Source: Sphingomonas pruni NBRC 15498 (GTDB lineage Bacteria; Pseudomonadota; Alphaproteobacteria; Sphingomonadales; Sphingomonadaceae). From it: 46,307 bases of DNA. The position numbers and the translations under genes are program-made. This document shows positions 25,000-34,872 of the stretch, piece by piece (position 1 is the first letter of the stretch; each line of letters starts with the position of its first letter). The notes beneath the pieces were generated by a model. That model was not told where the DNA came from. It made no database searches and saw nothing but the letters and a program-made list of their open reading frames with translations. The stretch covers positions 1-46,307 of the forward strand of contig NZ_BCYZ01000034.1 in assembly GCF_001598455.1 (NCBI RefSeq). Direction: 5' to 3'.

Positions 25000-25102
25000 C
25001 GCCTCCCCGGCGAAGGCCGGGGCCCAGTCGCGATGGATTGGCGGCGGCGGTACGCCCTCTCCAAGTCATCGATCCTGGGCCCCGGCCTTCGCCGGGGAAG
25101 CG
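25000..25102. repeat. Palindromic repeat (REP-like) between rodZ and cpoB
   Basis: The arms at 25000-25027 and 25075-25102 are 28 bases each and pair with one mismatch. The core is CCCCGGC-GAAG-GCCGGGG, close to but distinct from the cores of the elements near 1,500 and 7,300. It lies in the 201-base gap between two plus-strand genes. Confidence 0.85.
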
Positions 25103-25181
25103 TGAAACTCTCCGCGCACGGAGTAGCGCGTGCACATATTCCGCGTTAGGTTAACCATAGCGGGTCATTCTGGGGACAAGT

Positions 25182-26144
25182 ATGCGTAGTTTGTTGACGA
25201 CGGTCATGATGGCGGCGGCCGGCCTGGCGATCGCCGCACCGGCGCACGCGCAGGACCGGTCGGTCGATGCGCGGCTGGGCCAGCTGGAAAAGCGGATGAA
25301 CACGGTCGAGCGCGTCGTGTCGCGCACATCCGGGCCGCTGATCCAGCCGGAGATCGGCCCCGACAATCAGCCGGTCACTGCCCCGGGCACCCCCGCCAGC
25401 GCGCCGCTCGCCGATCTCGAACAGCGCCTGACCTCGGTCGAATCCGAATTGTCGAGCTTCACTGGGCGGCTGGAGACGGACGAGCACAAGATGCAGCAGC
25501 TCGAGGCCGATTTCGCCGCCTATAAGCGCGCGACCGACGCGCGGCTAAAGGCGCTGGAGGATCGCGGCGCGGCCCCGGCCGGCGATGCCGATCCCGCCGC
25601 GGTCACCGACGGCCCGGCGCCGGGCCCGGTCAAGTCGAGCACCAAGCCCGCTGCCGGCCCCGCGCCCAAGCCCGCCACCGCCGCCAGCGACCCCGATCGC
25701 GCCAAGGCGGTCGCCGCCGTGCCCAAGCCCGCCGGCAAGGACGCGGTCGACAAGGCGATGTACGCCTATAATTACGCCTATCGCTTGTGGCAGGCGCAAT
25801 TCTATCCCGAGGCCGAGGCGCAATTGCAGGGTTTTGGGACCAAATATGCCGGCCACCGCCTGGTCAGCCGCGCGCAGAATTTGCTCGGCACGATCTATAT
25901 GGACGACAACAAGCCCAATCTGGCCGCGCAAATCTATTACGAGAATTATTCCAAGCTGCCCGATGGCGAGCGCGCCGCCGACAGTCTGCTCAACCTGGCC
26001 AAGGCGCTGACCGTGCTCAAGAAGCCGCGGACCGACATCTGCCGCGTCTATACCGAGCTGAACGACGTCTATGGCTCCAAGCTGACCGCCGCGCAAAAGG
26101 CCGATGCGGACAAGGGCCGTGCCGCCAACCGATGCGCCGCCTGA
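25182..26144 (+). CDS. cpoB: Tol-Pal system protein CpoB/YbgF
   Basis: A 320-residue periplasmic protein. A signal peptide covers residues 1-23 and ends AHA-Q. Coiled-coil-like segments follow (VDARLGQLEKRMNTVERVV and LADLEQRLTSVESELSSFTGRLE), then a Pro/Ala-rich linker, and then C-terminal TPR repeats from about 195 (AYNYAYRLWQAQFYPEAEAQLQGF, HRLVSRAQNLLGTIYMDD, ERAADSLLNLAKAL). CpoB coordinates peptidoglycan synthesis with outer-membrane constriction through TolA. tolB and pal are not in the window. It overlaps tilS by 41 bases. Confidence 0.88.
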   Translation: MRSLLTTVMMAAAGLAIAAPAHAQDRSVDARLGQLEKRMNTVERVVSRTSGPLIQPEIGPDNQPVTAPGTPASAPLADLEQRLTSVESELSSFTGRLETDEHKMQQLEADFAAYKRATDARLKALEDRGAAPAGDADPAAVTDGPAPGPVKSSTKPAAGPAPKPATAASDPDRAKAVAAVPKPAGKDAVDKAMYAYNYAYRLWQAQFYPEAEAQLQGFGTKYAGHRLVSRAQNLLGTIYMDDNKPNLAAQIYYENYSKLPDGERAADSLLNLAKALTVLKKPRTDICRVYTELNDVYGSKLTAAQKADADKGRAANRCAA

Positions 26145-27111
26145 CCTGACGCGCGCGATCGATCCGGCGACGCTCGCGCGGTTCTCCGCGGACCTGTCGG
26201 CGCTGTGCGACCCGGCGCACGACCGCGTACTGGTCGCGGTATCGGGCGGACCCGACAGCGTGGCTTTGCTGCTGCTGACCCACGCCTTGCTTGGCGAGCG
26301 CTGCATCGCGGCGACGGTCGACCACGGATTGCGCCCCGAAGCGGCGGACGAGGCGGCGTGGGTTGCCGATCTCTGCGCGGCGAGCGGCATCGATCATGCC
26401 GTGCTCAGCGGCGAGCTGCCCGAGCGGACGGGGCATACCGCCAATCTGTCGGCGCGCGCGCGGGCGCTGCGCTACGAATTGCTGCAAGCGCATGCCGATG
26501 CGGTCGGGGCGACGCAGATCGCCACCGCGCACCATGCCGATGATCAGGTCGAGACATTGATCATGCGGCTCAACCGCGGCGCCGGGGTCGGCGGGCTGGC
26601 GGGGGTACGCGCGCGGAGCGGGCGGGTGATCCGGCCGCTGCTCGGCTGGCGCCGCGCCGAGCTCGGCGCGATCGTCGCGGCGGCGGGGATCGTCGCGGTC
26701 GAGGATCCGAGCAATGTCAGCGACCGGTTCTACCGCGCGCGGCTGCGCAAGCAACTCGCCGCCATCGACTGGATCGACCCGTCGCGAGTCGCGGCGAGCG
26801 CCGCCGCCTTGGCCGATGCCGAGGACGCGATCGTCTGGATGGTGCGTCAGCTTGGGACGGATCGTATCGCGGCCGACGGTGATTCGCTGATGCTCGACCC
26901 CCGCGACCTGCCCTTCGAGCTGGTCCGCCGGCTGGTCGAGCAATGCATCCGCCAAATCGACCCCGCGGCCGAAATCCGCGGCTCCGCATTGGTACGGATG
27001 GTCAAGGCGCTGGAATCGGGCGAGACTGCGATGCTGGGCGGCGTGGCGGCGGTGGCATTGTCGCCCGCGGCGTGGCGTTTTCGCAAAGCCCCACCGCGTC
27101 GATTGCTCTGA
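26104..27111 (+). CDS. tilS: tRNA(Ile)-lysidine synthase
   Basis: A 335-residue cytoplasmic N-type ATP pyrophosphatase that converts the wobble C34 of tRNA-Ile(CAU) to lysidine, changing its codon from AUG to AUA. The ATP-binding PP loop SGGPDS is at residues 47-52, with VDHGLR and HHADDQVETLIMRLNRG further on. It lacks the large C-terminal domain of the E. coli enzyme, as is common in alphaproteobacteria. The ATG at 26104 lies within the end of cpoB; a GTG at 26119 is an alternative start. Confidence 0.92.
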   Translation: MRTRAVPPTDAPPDLTRAIDPATLARFSADLSALCDPAHDRVLVAVSGGPDSVALLLLTHALLGERCIAATVDHGLRPEAADEAAWVADLCAASGIDHAVLSGELPERTGHTANLSARARALRYELLQAHADAVGATQIATAHHADDQVETLIMRLNRGAGVGGLAGVRARSGRVIRPLLGWRRAELGAIVAAAGIVAVEDPSNVSDRFYRARLRKQLAAIDWIDPSRVAASAAALADAEDAIVWMVRQLGTDRIAADGDSLMLDPRDLPFELVRRLVEQCIRQIDPAAEIRGSALVRMVKALESGETAMLGGVAAVALSPAAWRFRKAPPRRLL

Positions 27112-27180
27112 TCGACGTTGTTCCATTGCCATTAAGGCTTGGTGCCTTATCTTTAAGGGCACGAAAGGTATCTCGCGACG

Positions 27181-29142
<1,962 letters not shown>

Positions 29143-29170
29143 GGCTCAACGATTGTTGTGATGCGAGAGG

Positions 29171-29199
29171 CCCTTCCCGTGTGAGCGGGGAGGGTTTTT
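29171..29199 (+). terminator. Rho-independent terminator after ftsH
   Basis: CCCTTCCCG (29171-29179) pairs with CGGGGAGGG (29186-29194), including one G-T pair, around a 6-base loop and is followed by TTTTT. It marks the end of the core-gene block and the left side of the low-G+C insert. Confidence 0.85.
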
Positions 29200-29210
29200 G
29201 ATTTCAGCAC

Positions 29211-29641
29211 TTTAACATGTGTTGACCTGACCTATCTCCGCGGTTGTCGATGGCCGCGTTGCGCCCCGAAATAGATCATCGAACTACCGCGCCCCTGATC
29301 CCGAAAGCCGTCGTTCATCAGAGTCCAGGAGAGATTGTCGATATTGCGCGGAGCGGTCTTGACCGAAACTCGGCAGTCCAATTTCGGTTTTTGTCGGAGC
29401 GTGAAATGGCTGGCCAGTCAGAGCCGGATTACGGCCACGACGTAGTTCAGGGTCATCGGGAGACCTCGAAGCCACCACATGCTTCCGGTCAAGCAGCGTG
29501 ACCATTTCTGATGGAAGTTGCACATCGCTCGCCTAGCGAAAATCGTTTAGCAAACTAGTCTCATCTATCGAGACTGAGCATTTCGCACCAATTTGGCTTG
29601 AAGGGCTTGCGAATGCGGCCAGATTCTCACAGCAGAGGACT
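29211..29641. other. Low-G+C non-coding stretch before the STAS/ATPase cassette
   Basis: No convincing gene is present. A possible 85-codon frame at 29244-29501 has no ribosome site and no recognisable features. Within this stretch ACCGAAA (29362-29368) and TTTCGGT (29382-29388) form a hairpin followed by TTTT, a possible terminator. AGTCTC (29557-29562) and GAGACT (29570-29575) form an inverted repeat 67 bases before the first cassette gene and could be an operator. Confidence 0.5.
29557..29575. promoter_or_regulatory. Inverted repeat upstream of the STAS/ATPase cassette
   Basis: AGTCTC and GAGACT flank the 7-base centre ATCTATC. The site lies 67 bases before the ATG at 29642. It is a candidate operator or part of the promoter; no regulator is encoded nearby, and a chance match cannot be excluded for 6-base arms. 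Confidence 0.35.
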
Positions 29642-30766
29642 ATGGCGCGCCTACGAAGACTTAATGGTCGAACAGTTCCGGTTGGGGTAATTCGTAAGCG
29701 TAGTCGGCGTCGGGTTCGCCAGCGCGAAAAGAAGCATATCCGACGTGACGGGGAACGCCGCTGGCACCTCTCACGCGCAAGAGACGAAGCGAATTTTGTC
29801 GTTGTTTTGGCACCCCAGAGCGTTGCGATACACGATGATGCTCACCGCGGCCCAACGTTAGCACTCTGTGGCCACATCAGACGGCGACTGATCCTCAAGA
29901 AGCAGGATCTGATCGTCGATTTTTCCCACACTGCGCATCTACATGCCACGGGGATGCTTGCTCTTATGGCGGAGTTGGATCGCGCGATACGAATGACGGG
30001 CGGGCGGCGCACAATCCGATGCCGACTGCCATCTCGAAAAACAGAAAGAGGGAAAATTGTTGGCCAGACCTTTGATCAAATTGGTCTTTTCGAACTCATC
30101 AAGCAGGCACCACCGGTCGAGCATGCCACGGAATCATTCGACGAGAGCGTGAGACACTGGCGTTATGCTACAGGCACCCGGATTGACGAACGGCCTGGTG
30201 ACGTTCTCGACAAGCATGAGGGGCGTATCGCGCCTGCAGTGATGGAGGGCATGCAAAAGGGACTGGCGGAGGCCATCGTCAACAGTTTGCACCATGCCTA
30301 CGCTGAGCCTCGAGAAGACGGCTGTGCGAAATTTGGCGAACGCCGTTGGTGGATGTTCACCCACGAAAAGGACGGGATGCTCTCAGTCATCGTCTGCGAC
30401 CTCGGCATCGGGATTCCAAGGTCGCTGCCACTGAATTGGTCCAGCAAACTACTTAGATCAATCGCTGGCCTTTTTGAGGGCGATGCAGCCGATGTGGTTG
30501 CAATTAAATCTGCATTGGAGCTCGGAAAATCCCGAACTGGCGCCGGCCACCGCGGCAAGGGCTTACCTCAAATCTGGTCAGCGACGCAAAATTCGAAAAA
30601 CGGAACCGTTGGAATCCACAGCAACAGAGGTTATGTTGGTACCACTAATGATCGCGAAGATATAAGTCGGAGTTTTCGTGAACGATTCATGGGAACGCTC
30701 GTTTGGTGGCGAGTGCCGACCGAGGCAGCGATAGCGGATGGACGTGAACGTGATCAACATAGCTAG
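29642..30766 (+). CDS. GHKL-ATPase protein with basic N terminus and STAS-like domain
   Basis: A 374-residue protein with three parts. Residues 5-45 are highly basic (RKRSRRRVRQREKKHIRR), as in nucleic-acid-binding tails. Residues about 55-155 look like a STAS-type fold (LILKKQDLIVDFSHTAHLHATGMLALMAELDRAI). Residues about 190-355 are a histidine-kinase-type ATPase: the N-box EAIVNSLHHAY (Glu210, Asn214), the G1 box CDLGIGIP (Asp253) and the G2 box GHRGKGLPQIW (302-312). There is no dimerisation His or receiver domain, so it resembles anti-sigma-factor kinases or GHKL switch ATPases more than a sensor kinase. AGAGGA precedes the ATG closely. It overlaps the next gene by 29 bases. G+C is about half, unlike its neighbours. 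Confidence 0.8.
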   Translation: MARLRRLNGRTVPVGVIRKRSRRRVRQREKKHIRRDGERRWHLSRARDEANFVVVLAPQSVAIHDDAHRGPTLALCGHIRRRLILKKQDLIVDFSHTAHLHATGMLALMAELDRAIRMTGGRRTIRCRLPSRKTERGKIVGQTFDQIGLFELIKQAPPVEHATESFDESVRHWRYATGTRIDERPGDVLDKHEGRIAPAVMEGMQKGLAEAIVNSLHHAYAEPREDGCAKFGERRWWMFTHEKDGMLSVIVCDLGIGIPRSLPLNWSSKLLRSIAGLFEGDAADVVAIKSALELGKSRTGAGHRGKGLPQIWSATQNSKNGTVGIHSNRGYVGTTNDREDISRSFRERFMGTLVWWRVPTEAAIADGRERDQHS

Positions 30767-31040
30767 AGATTTTTCACGCGCCCCGGCGGGCCGGTATGTT
30801 TCCGACGGCCCTAATTCGGGAGAGCGCTTCAGGACTGAGTTCCTTGTGCCGGCTCTGTCCGGCGAGCAGGCCGTGACTGTCGAGCTTGATGGCACTAGAC
30901 CATATGGTTCCTCGTTTCTCGAGGAGGCATTTGGCGGCTTGGTGCGGCTCGGCTTCGTCGCAGGAGATCTGCTGCGGCGGATAAACCTTCATTCGTCTGA
31001 TCCCTCGCTGGTTAGCGAGATAAAGGGATATCTGCACTGA
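30738..31040 (+). CDS. DUF4325 STAS-like protein
   Basis: A 100-residue protein with the DUF4325 (STAS-like) signature: GRYVSDGPNSGERFRTEFLVPAL, then VTVELDGTRPYGSSFLEEAFGGLVRLGF. The Ser pair in GSSFLEEAFGG occupies the place of the phosphorylated Ser in SpoIIAA-type anti-anti-sigma factors. Together with the ATPase before it, this suggests phosphorylation-dependent partner switching; that is inference from the families. The ATG lies inside the end of the ATPase gene, in another frame. The stop codon overlaps the likely CTG start of the third gene. Confidence 0.82.
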   Translation: MDVNVINIARDFSRAPAGRYVSDGPNSGERFRTEFLVPALSGEQAVTVELDGTRPYGSSFLEEAFGGLVRLGFVAGDLLRRINLHSSDPSLVSEIKGYLH

Positions 31041-31582
31041 CCCCAAGCGCAGCGGACACGCCTGACTGGATTGCTCGGTTTTCGTTCATTGGAACGGCGG
31101 CTGTCACAATTCTCGGTTGGTACATTGTCGCTCGGCAGACCGAGAGGCGGGAGTTCCGAAAGGAAGTCCGGGAACGTATTAGCGATGTCGCCGAGGCCGG
31201 TTCAACAGTCGAAACGGCGACGCTCCATTATTGGATGGCCTGCACACCATCCCAAGCGCCGGCGGCCGAAATAAATCTAACGTCAGCGGTCGAACGCCTG
31301 TCACGCCGCGCCCTTGTACTGCGTGAAGCAGGGTTAGAATTTAACCAGGCCGAGTTGGTGGCGGAAATTCGGAAGTCAGCGACTGGTGGGGAGTTTGGGC
31401 GCAAAGGACGAAGGCGCAAAGCCGCGGACGTAAGCCATGTTTCAGACACCGCGGGTGCCGTTCAAGATTTGCTGCTGTCTATTGACCGTGCATTCTATGC
31501 GGCATTCAAGCCGGTTAAACCGCGGAGATCCCTTCGTCTTCTCACTCTGCTCCCGCTAATCCTCGCTTTGCAGCGCGATTAA
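31037..31582 (+). CDS. Single-pass membrane protein, third gene of the cassette, probable CTG start
   Basis: The frame is open from just after a TAG near 31017 to the TAA at 31582. No ATG, GTG or TTG is available before the membrane segment. The CTG at 31037 gives LTPSAADTPDW and then ARFSFIGTAAVTILGWYIVARQ (about residues 12-33), a transmembrane helix followed by a positively charged ERREFRKEVRER, so the body is cytoplasmic. This CTG forms a CTGA overlap with the preceding stop. An ATG-only reading starts at 31235 and would lack the helix. The cytoplasmic part is helical and basic (FGRKGRRRKAAD), and the end is hydrophobic (LRLLTLLPLILAL). I recognise no family. Confidence 0.6.
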   Translation: MTPSAADTPDWIARFSFIGTAAVTILGWYIVARQTERREFRKEVRERISDVAEAGSTVETATLHYWMACTPSQAPAAEINLTSAVERLSRRALVLREAGLEFNQAELVAEIRKSATGGEFGRKGRRRKAADVSHVSDTAGAVQDLLLSIDRAFYAAFKPVKPRRSLRLLTLLPLILALQRD

Positions 31583-31630
31583 ATCTCGCAATTACAGTGA
31601 CGGGCATAAACCCCGCTCCGAAACATACCC

Positions 31631-32383
31631 TCAACCCCCACCCTCCTCCTTCCACGTCGCCACAAACACATCGCGATATGCCGGTCTGTCCGGATCGATC
31701 GGCCGGATCGGCGTCACGCCGTGCAGCACGCGGTGATCGTCCAGCAGCACGGCGTCTCCCGGTGCCGCCAGGGTGAAGCGGTCGATCTGTGGCCGGCCGG
31801 CGATGCGGATTTCGGTGACGCCCTGGTCGGCATTCACCCGATCGATCAGCATCACCAACACCCAGTCGACGCCGTCGCGATGCATTCCCTCCGGGGTCGG
31901 GCGCCCCGGCTCGTGCGCATTGGCCTCGATCCGGAACTGGTGGAGCTCGACATGCCAAAGGCGGGGCGCATCGCCCTCGCCGGCGCGCTCGAAGCAATCG
32001 GTCGCGCCGCGGAGCAGCCGTCGCATCATCGCGCTGTCGACGATGGCGTCTTCGATCGGATCGAACCAGCGCTGAACGTCGCCGTTCAGCCGATTATAGT
32101 CGCGGCTCTGATAATGCGGCTGGTGCGGCTTTCGCACGATCGCGTCGGGGGTCATCGCCAAAGCGGCGTGGCGCCGCCGGCGATAGCGACCGCCATCGGC
32201 CATGTAGCGATCGAGCCCGAGCCGGTTCCACGATTGGGCGAAGTCCTGCCACTCCGGATCCGACGCCGCCGCCGGCAACCAGTCGATCGCGCCCGGCGCC
32301 GGCCGCACGAAGCCCTGCGCCGCAAGCTCGCCGGCCAGGCGCACGTCCGCCTCGTTTCCGATCGTCTCCAATGGTCGAGGCAC
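31631..32383 (-). CDS. 2OG-Fe dioxygenase family protein (amino-acid hydroxylase type)
   Basis: A 250-residue Fe(II)/2-oxoglutarate-dependent dioxygenase of the family that includes L-isoleucine 4-hydroxylase. The iron ligands are His168 and Asp170 (MHRDGVD) and His221 (VLHGVTP), with an Arg a few residues later to bind 2-oxoglutarate. The supporting segment is HQPHYQSRDYNRLNGDVQRWFDPIE. A free amino acid is the likely substrate, by family analogy only. It is divergent from the PhoD gene and borders the low-G+C cassette. Confidence 0.85.
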   Translation of the reverse strand: MPRPLETIGNEADVRLAGELAAQGFVRPAPGAIDWLPAAASDPEWQDFAQSWNRLGLDRYMADGGRYRRRRHAALAMTPDAIVRKPHQPHYQSRDYNRLNGDVQRWFDPIEDAIVDSAMMRRLLRGATDCFERAGEGDAPRLWHVELHQFRIEANAHEPGRPTPEGMHRDGVDWVLVMLIDRVNADQGVTEIRIAGRPQIDRFTLAAPGDAVLLDDHRVLHGVTPIRPIDPDRPAYRDVFVATWKEEGGG

Positions 32384-32670
32384 GGTGCGGTCCCCTGTCG
32401 ATGGCGGCCCCCGCTATCGAGGCGCGATGCCCGCCATATAATCCTTCGTGCGGCCAGATCATGGCGGACGCGGGCCGGTGGCCGCATTCGGCCGCCCGAT
32501 TGACCGCGGCGCGCCTCAGTGTATTAAATCATTACAGCACTGCGAATTGACCGCGTCCCGGTGCCATTGTGGGGACGCGGGCACGCCCGATTTCCACCGG
32601 CCGCGACAGGAGAGCCTGGCCGCCGACCGCCGCCGCGACACTATCTGCTGATGCCAGCCCGGAGGGTGAG

Positions 32671-34725
32671 ATGGATCGTCGACAATTTCTGGCAAGCGCC
32701 GCAAGTATCGGAATCGTCGGCGTCTGGGCGACGCGATCGGCCGCCGCGCCGTCGCGCGTCGCGTGGCGCGAGGATCGCGCGCTCTATCCCCAGGGCGTCG
32801 CGTCGGGCGATCCCGACGAACATAGCGTGGTGCTGTGGACCCGGCGGCCGTTCGACCGGGGCGATCGCCACGCACTGACCGTCGAAGTCGCGCTGGATGC
32901 GGACTTCCGCCGCGTCGTCGCGACGGCGCGGGTGCCGGTGCTGGCGGCGGCCGACTGGACCGGCCGCGCGCTGGTCGGCGGCCTGTCGCCGGCGACGACC
33001 TATTGGTACCGTTTCACCGACGACAGCGGCGCGGGCAGCCGGGTGGGGCGCACGATCACCGCCCCGCGCGCGACCGATCCGCGCCCGGTCCGCTTCGCCT
33101 TCGTGTCGTGCAACAGCGTCAACGAGGGCGCGCAGAACGCCTATCGCCGAATGATCTGGGAGGATGAGCGCGCGCCCGCCGACCGCAAGCTGGGTTTCGT
33201 GCTGCATCTGGGCGACTTCATCTACGAGGTCGTCGAATATCCCGACGAGGTGCCGCATCGCTATTCGCGCACCGTCTATGACCTCGGCCGCATTCCCGAT
33301 GCGCGCAAGGTCAGCAACTTCCACGTGCCGACCAACCTGGCCGGCTATCGCCACGTCTATCGCGCGCATATCGACGATCCCGACATCCAGGACGCGCGGG
33401 CCTATTTCCCGTTCGTGTGCATCGGCGACAATCACGAATTCTCGTGGCAGGGCTGGCAGAGCTTCATCAAATATGGCGGCAAGGTCGAACCCGCGCAGCC
33501 GCTGCGCGTCGCCGCCAACCAGGCATGGTGGGAATATATCCCGTCGCGCGTCCGCAAGGCGTCGGGCGCCGGGCTCGACCAGTTCGGACCGCCCGCGGTG
33601 GCGAAGGCGCCGATCGAGACGTTCGACGATCACGGCTTCGGCACCGAGGCCAATAACCGCATCGCGGTCGGCAGCATGACCGCCTATCGCGCGCTGCGTT
33701 ACGGCCGGCACGTCGAGCTGATCCTGACCGACTTTCACAGCTACAAGGCGGCCGACCCGACCGACCGGCCCGAAGCGGCGGCGCTCGATTCGGGCGACTA
33801 TCCGGTCCTGCCGCAGGAATGGATGGAGATCGTCGACGGCGGGAAGGACTATGCCGGCGGCAAGCCCCCCGCGACGATCGCGATCGGCGACAAGACCATC
33901 CCCAATTTCCGCAAGGACGAGCCCGCCTATACCGTGCTCGGCCGCGAGCAGAAGGCGTGGCTCAAGGAGCGGCTGACGCGATCGACCGCGACCTGGAAGA
34001 TCTGGGGCGCGACCAACGGCACGCTCGACATGCGGACCGACCCGCAGAACCTGCCCGCCGGCCTGATCAAGGCGCCCTGGCCGGGCAAGGGGTATGGCAC
34101 GTTCGCCAACCCCGACTTCAGCAGCGCCTATGCCGAGCGCGCGGAAATCTACGACATGGTGCGCGACCACAAGGTGTCGGGGTTCGTCACCGTCTCGGGC
34201 GACCGCCACAGCTTCTGGGCGGGCTATGCCGCACCGGCCTTGCCGCCCGCGGGGTTCGCGCCGGTCGGGATCAGCTTCATCACCGGATCGATTTCGGCGC
34301 CGGGCCTGGGCGAGGCGGCCGAATATTTCAAGGAATCCCCCACCCTGCCGCTGTACGTGCGCAAGCCGGCGGGCGGGGCGCCGGAGCATACGATCAACCT
34401 GACGATCAAGCGCGGCGTGCGCAGCGCATTGGAATATGCGGCGAGCGGCGACATCGCGAAAGCGCGCGCGCTGACCAATCCCGACGTCGCGCCGCATCTG
34501 GAATTCGTCGACATGGCCGGACACGGCTATGCCGTGGTCAGCGCCGGACCCGACACGATCGACACCGAGTTCGTCTGCATCGTCCGCCCGATCGCGCGCG
34601 CCACGACGCCCGACGGCGGCCCGCTGCGGTACCGCGTGTCGCACCAGGCGCGGCTGTGGCAGCCGGGCACTCCGCCGAAGCTCGAGCAGCGGGTGATCGA
34701 GGGAGACGCTAAATTGTCGATCTGA
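32671..34725 (+). CDS. phoD: PhoD-family alkaline phosphatase, exported by Tat
   Basis: A 684-residue secreted phosphodiesterase/phosphatase. It starts with the twin-arginine signal MDRRQFLASAASIGIVGVWA. The N-terminal PhoD domain reads YPQGVASGDPDEHSVVLWTR and the catalytic part contains FVSCNSVNEGAQNAYR, LHLGDFIYE, GDNHEFSWQG and SGDRHSFWAG, the usual metal ligands of PhoD (Fe and Ca). The ATG at 32671 is placed behind GGAGGGTG. The length is greater than the 500-600 residues common in the family, mostly through internal loops. It probably releases phosphate from diesters in the periplasm or medium and is followed by a secreted nuclease gene. Confidence 0.92.
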   Translation: MDRRQFLASAASIGIVGVWATRSAAAPSRVAWREDRALYPQGVASGDPDEHSVVLWTRRPFDRGDRHALTVEVALDADFRRVVATARVPVLAAADWTGRALVGGLSPATTYWYRFTDDSGAGSRVGRTITAPRATDPRPVRFAFVSCNSVNEGAQNAYRRMIWEDERAPADRKLGFVLHLGDFIYEVVEYPDEVPHRYSRTVYDLGRIPDARKVSNFHVPTNLAGYRHVYRAHIDDPDIQDARAYFPFVCIGDNHEFSWQGWQSFIKYGGKVEPAQPLRVAANQAWWEYIPSRVRKASGAGLDQFGPPAVAKAPIETFDDHGFGTEANNRIAVGSMTAYRALRYGRHVELILTDFHSYKAADPTDRPEAAALDSGDYPVLPQEWMEIVDGGKDYAGGKPPATIAIGDKTIPNFRKDEPAYTVLGREQKAWLKERLTRSTATWKIWGATNGTLDMRTDPQNLPAGLIKAPWPGKGYGTFANPDFSSAYAERAEIYDMVRDHKVSGFVTVSGDRHSFWAGYAAPALPPAGFAPVGISFITGSISAPGLGEAAEYFKESPTLPLYVRKPAGGAPEHTINLTIKRGVRSALEYAASGDIAKARALTNPDVAPHLEFVDMAGHGYAVVSAGPDTIDTEFVCIVRPIARATTPDGGPLRYRVSHQARLWQPGTPPKLEQRVIEGDAKLSI

Positions 34726-34800
34726 CGGTATCGGTGGCGGTCAGGACGACGGCAACTTTTCTCATCGCGACCGACGACCAACTTGACTCCCCTCCCCGAA

Positions 34801-34816
34801 CTTACGTTAACGTAAG
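34801..34816. promoter_or_regulatory. Perfect 16-base palindrome in the promoter region of the S1/P1 nuclease gene
   Basis: CTTACGTTAACGTAAG reads the same on both strands and lies 57 bases before the nuclease ATG. TTGACT at 34783-34788 could be the -35 element, placing the palindrome over the -10 region, as expected for a repressor site. It resembles the TTACGTWAACGTAA-type sites bound by MerR-family regulators such as LiuR; the actual binder is unknown. Confidence 0.6.
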
Positions 34817-34872
34817 ACAACCCTCGCGGCGCCAACGTCGCGGGCAGAATATATCGGGGAGGATCGCCGACC

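Noticed and set aside
29244..29501. 85-codon plus-strand frame in the low-G+C stretch
   Set aside because: It has no ribosome site and no domain or hydrophobic pattern, and lies in the gap before the cassette with possible hairpins inside it.
29200..31620. The low-G+C insert as a prophage remnant or transposon
   Set aside because: No integrase, transposase, terminal inverted repeats or flanking direct repeats could be identified by eye, so mobility rests on composition only.
32641..34644. 667-codon minus-strand frame opposite the PhoD gene
   Set aside because: The PhoD motifs on the plus strand are complete; the opposite frame shows no recognisable motif.
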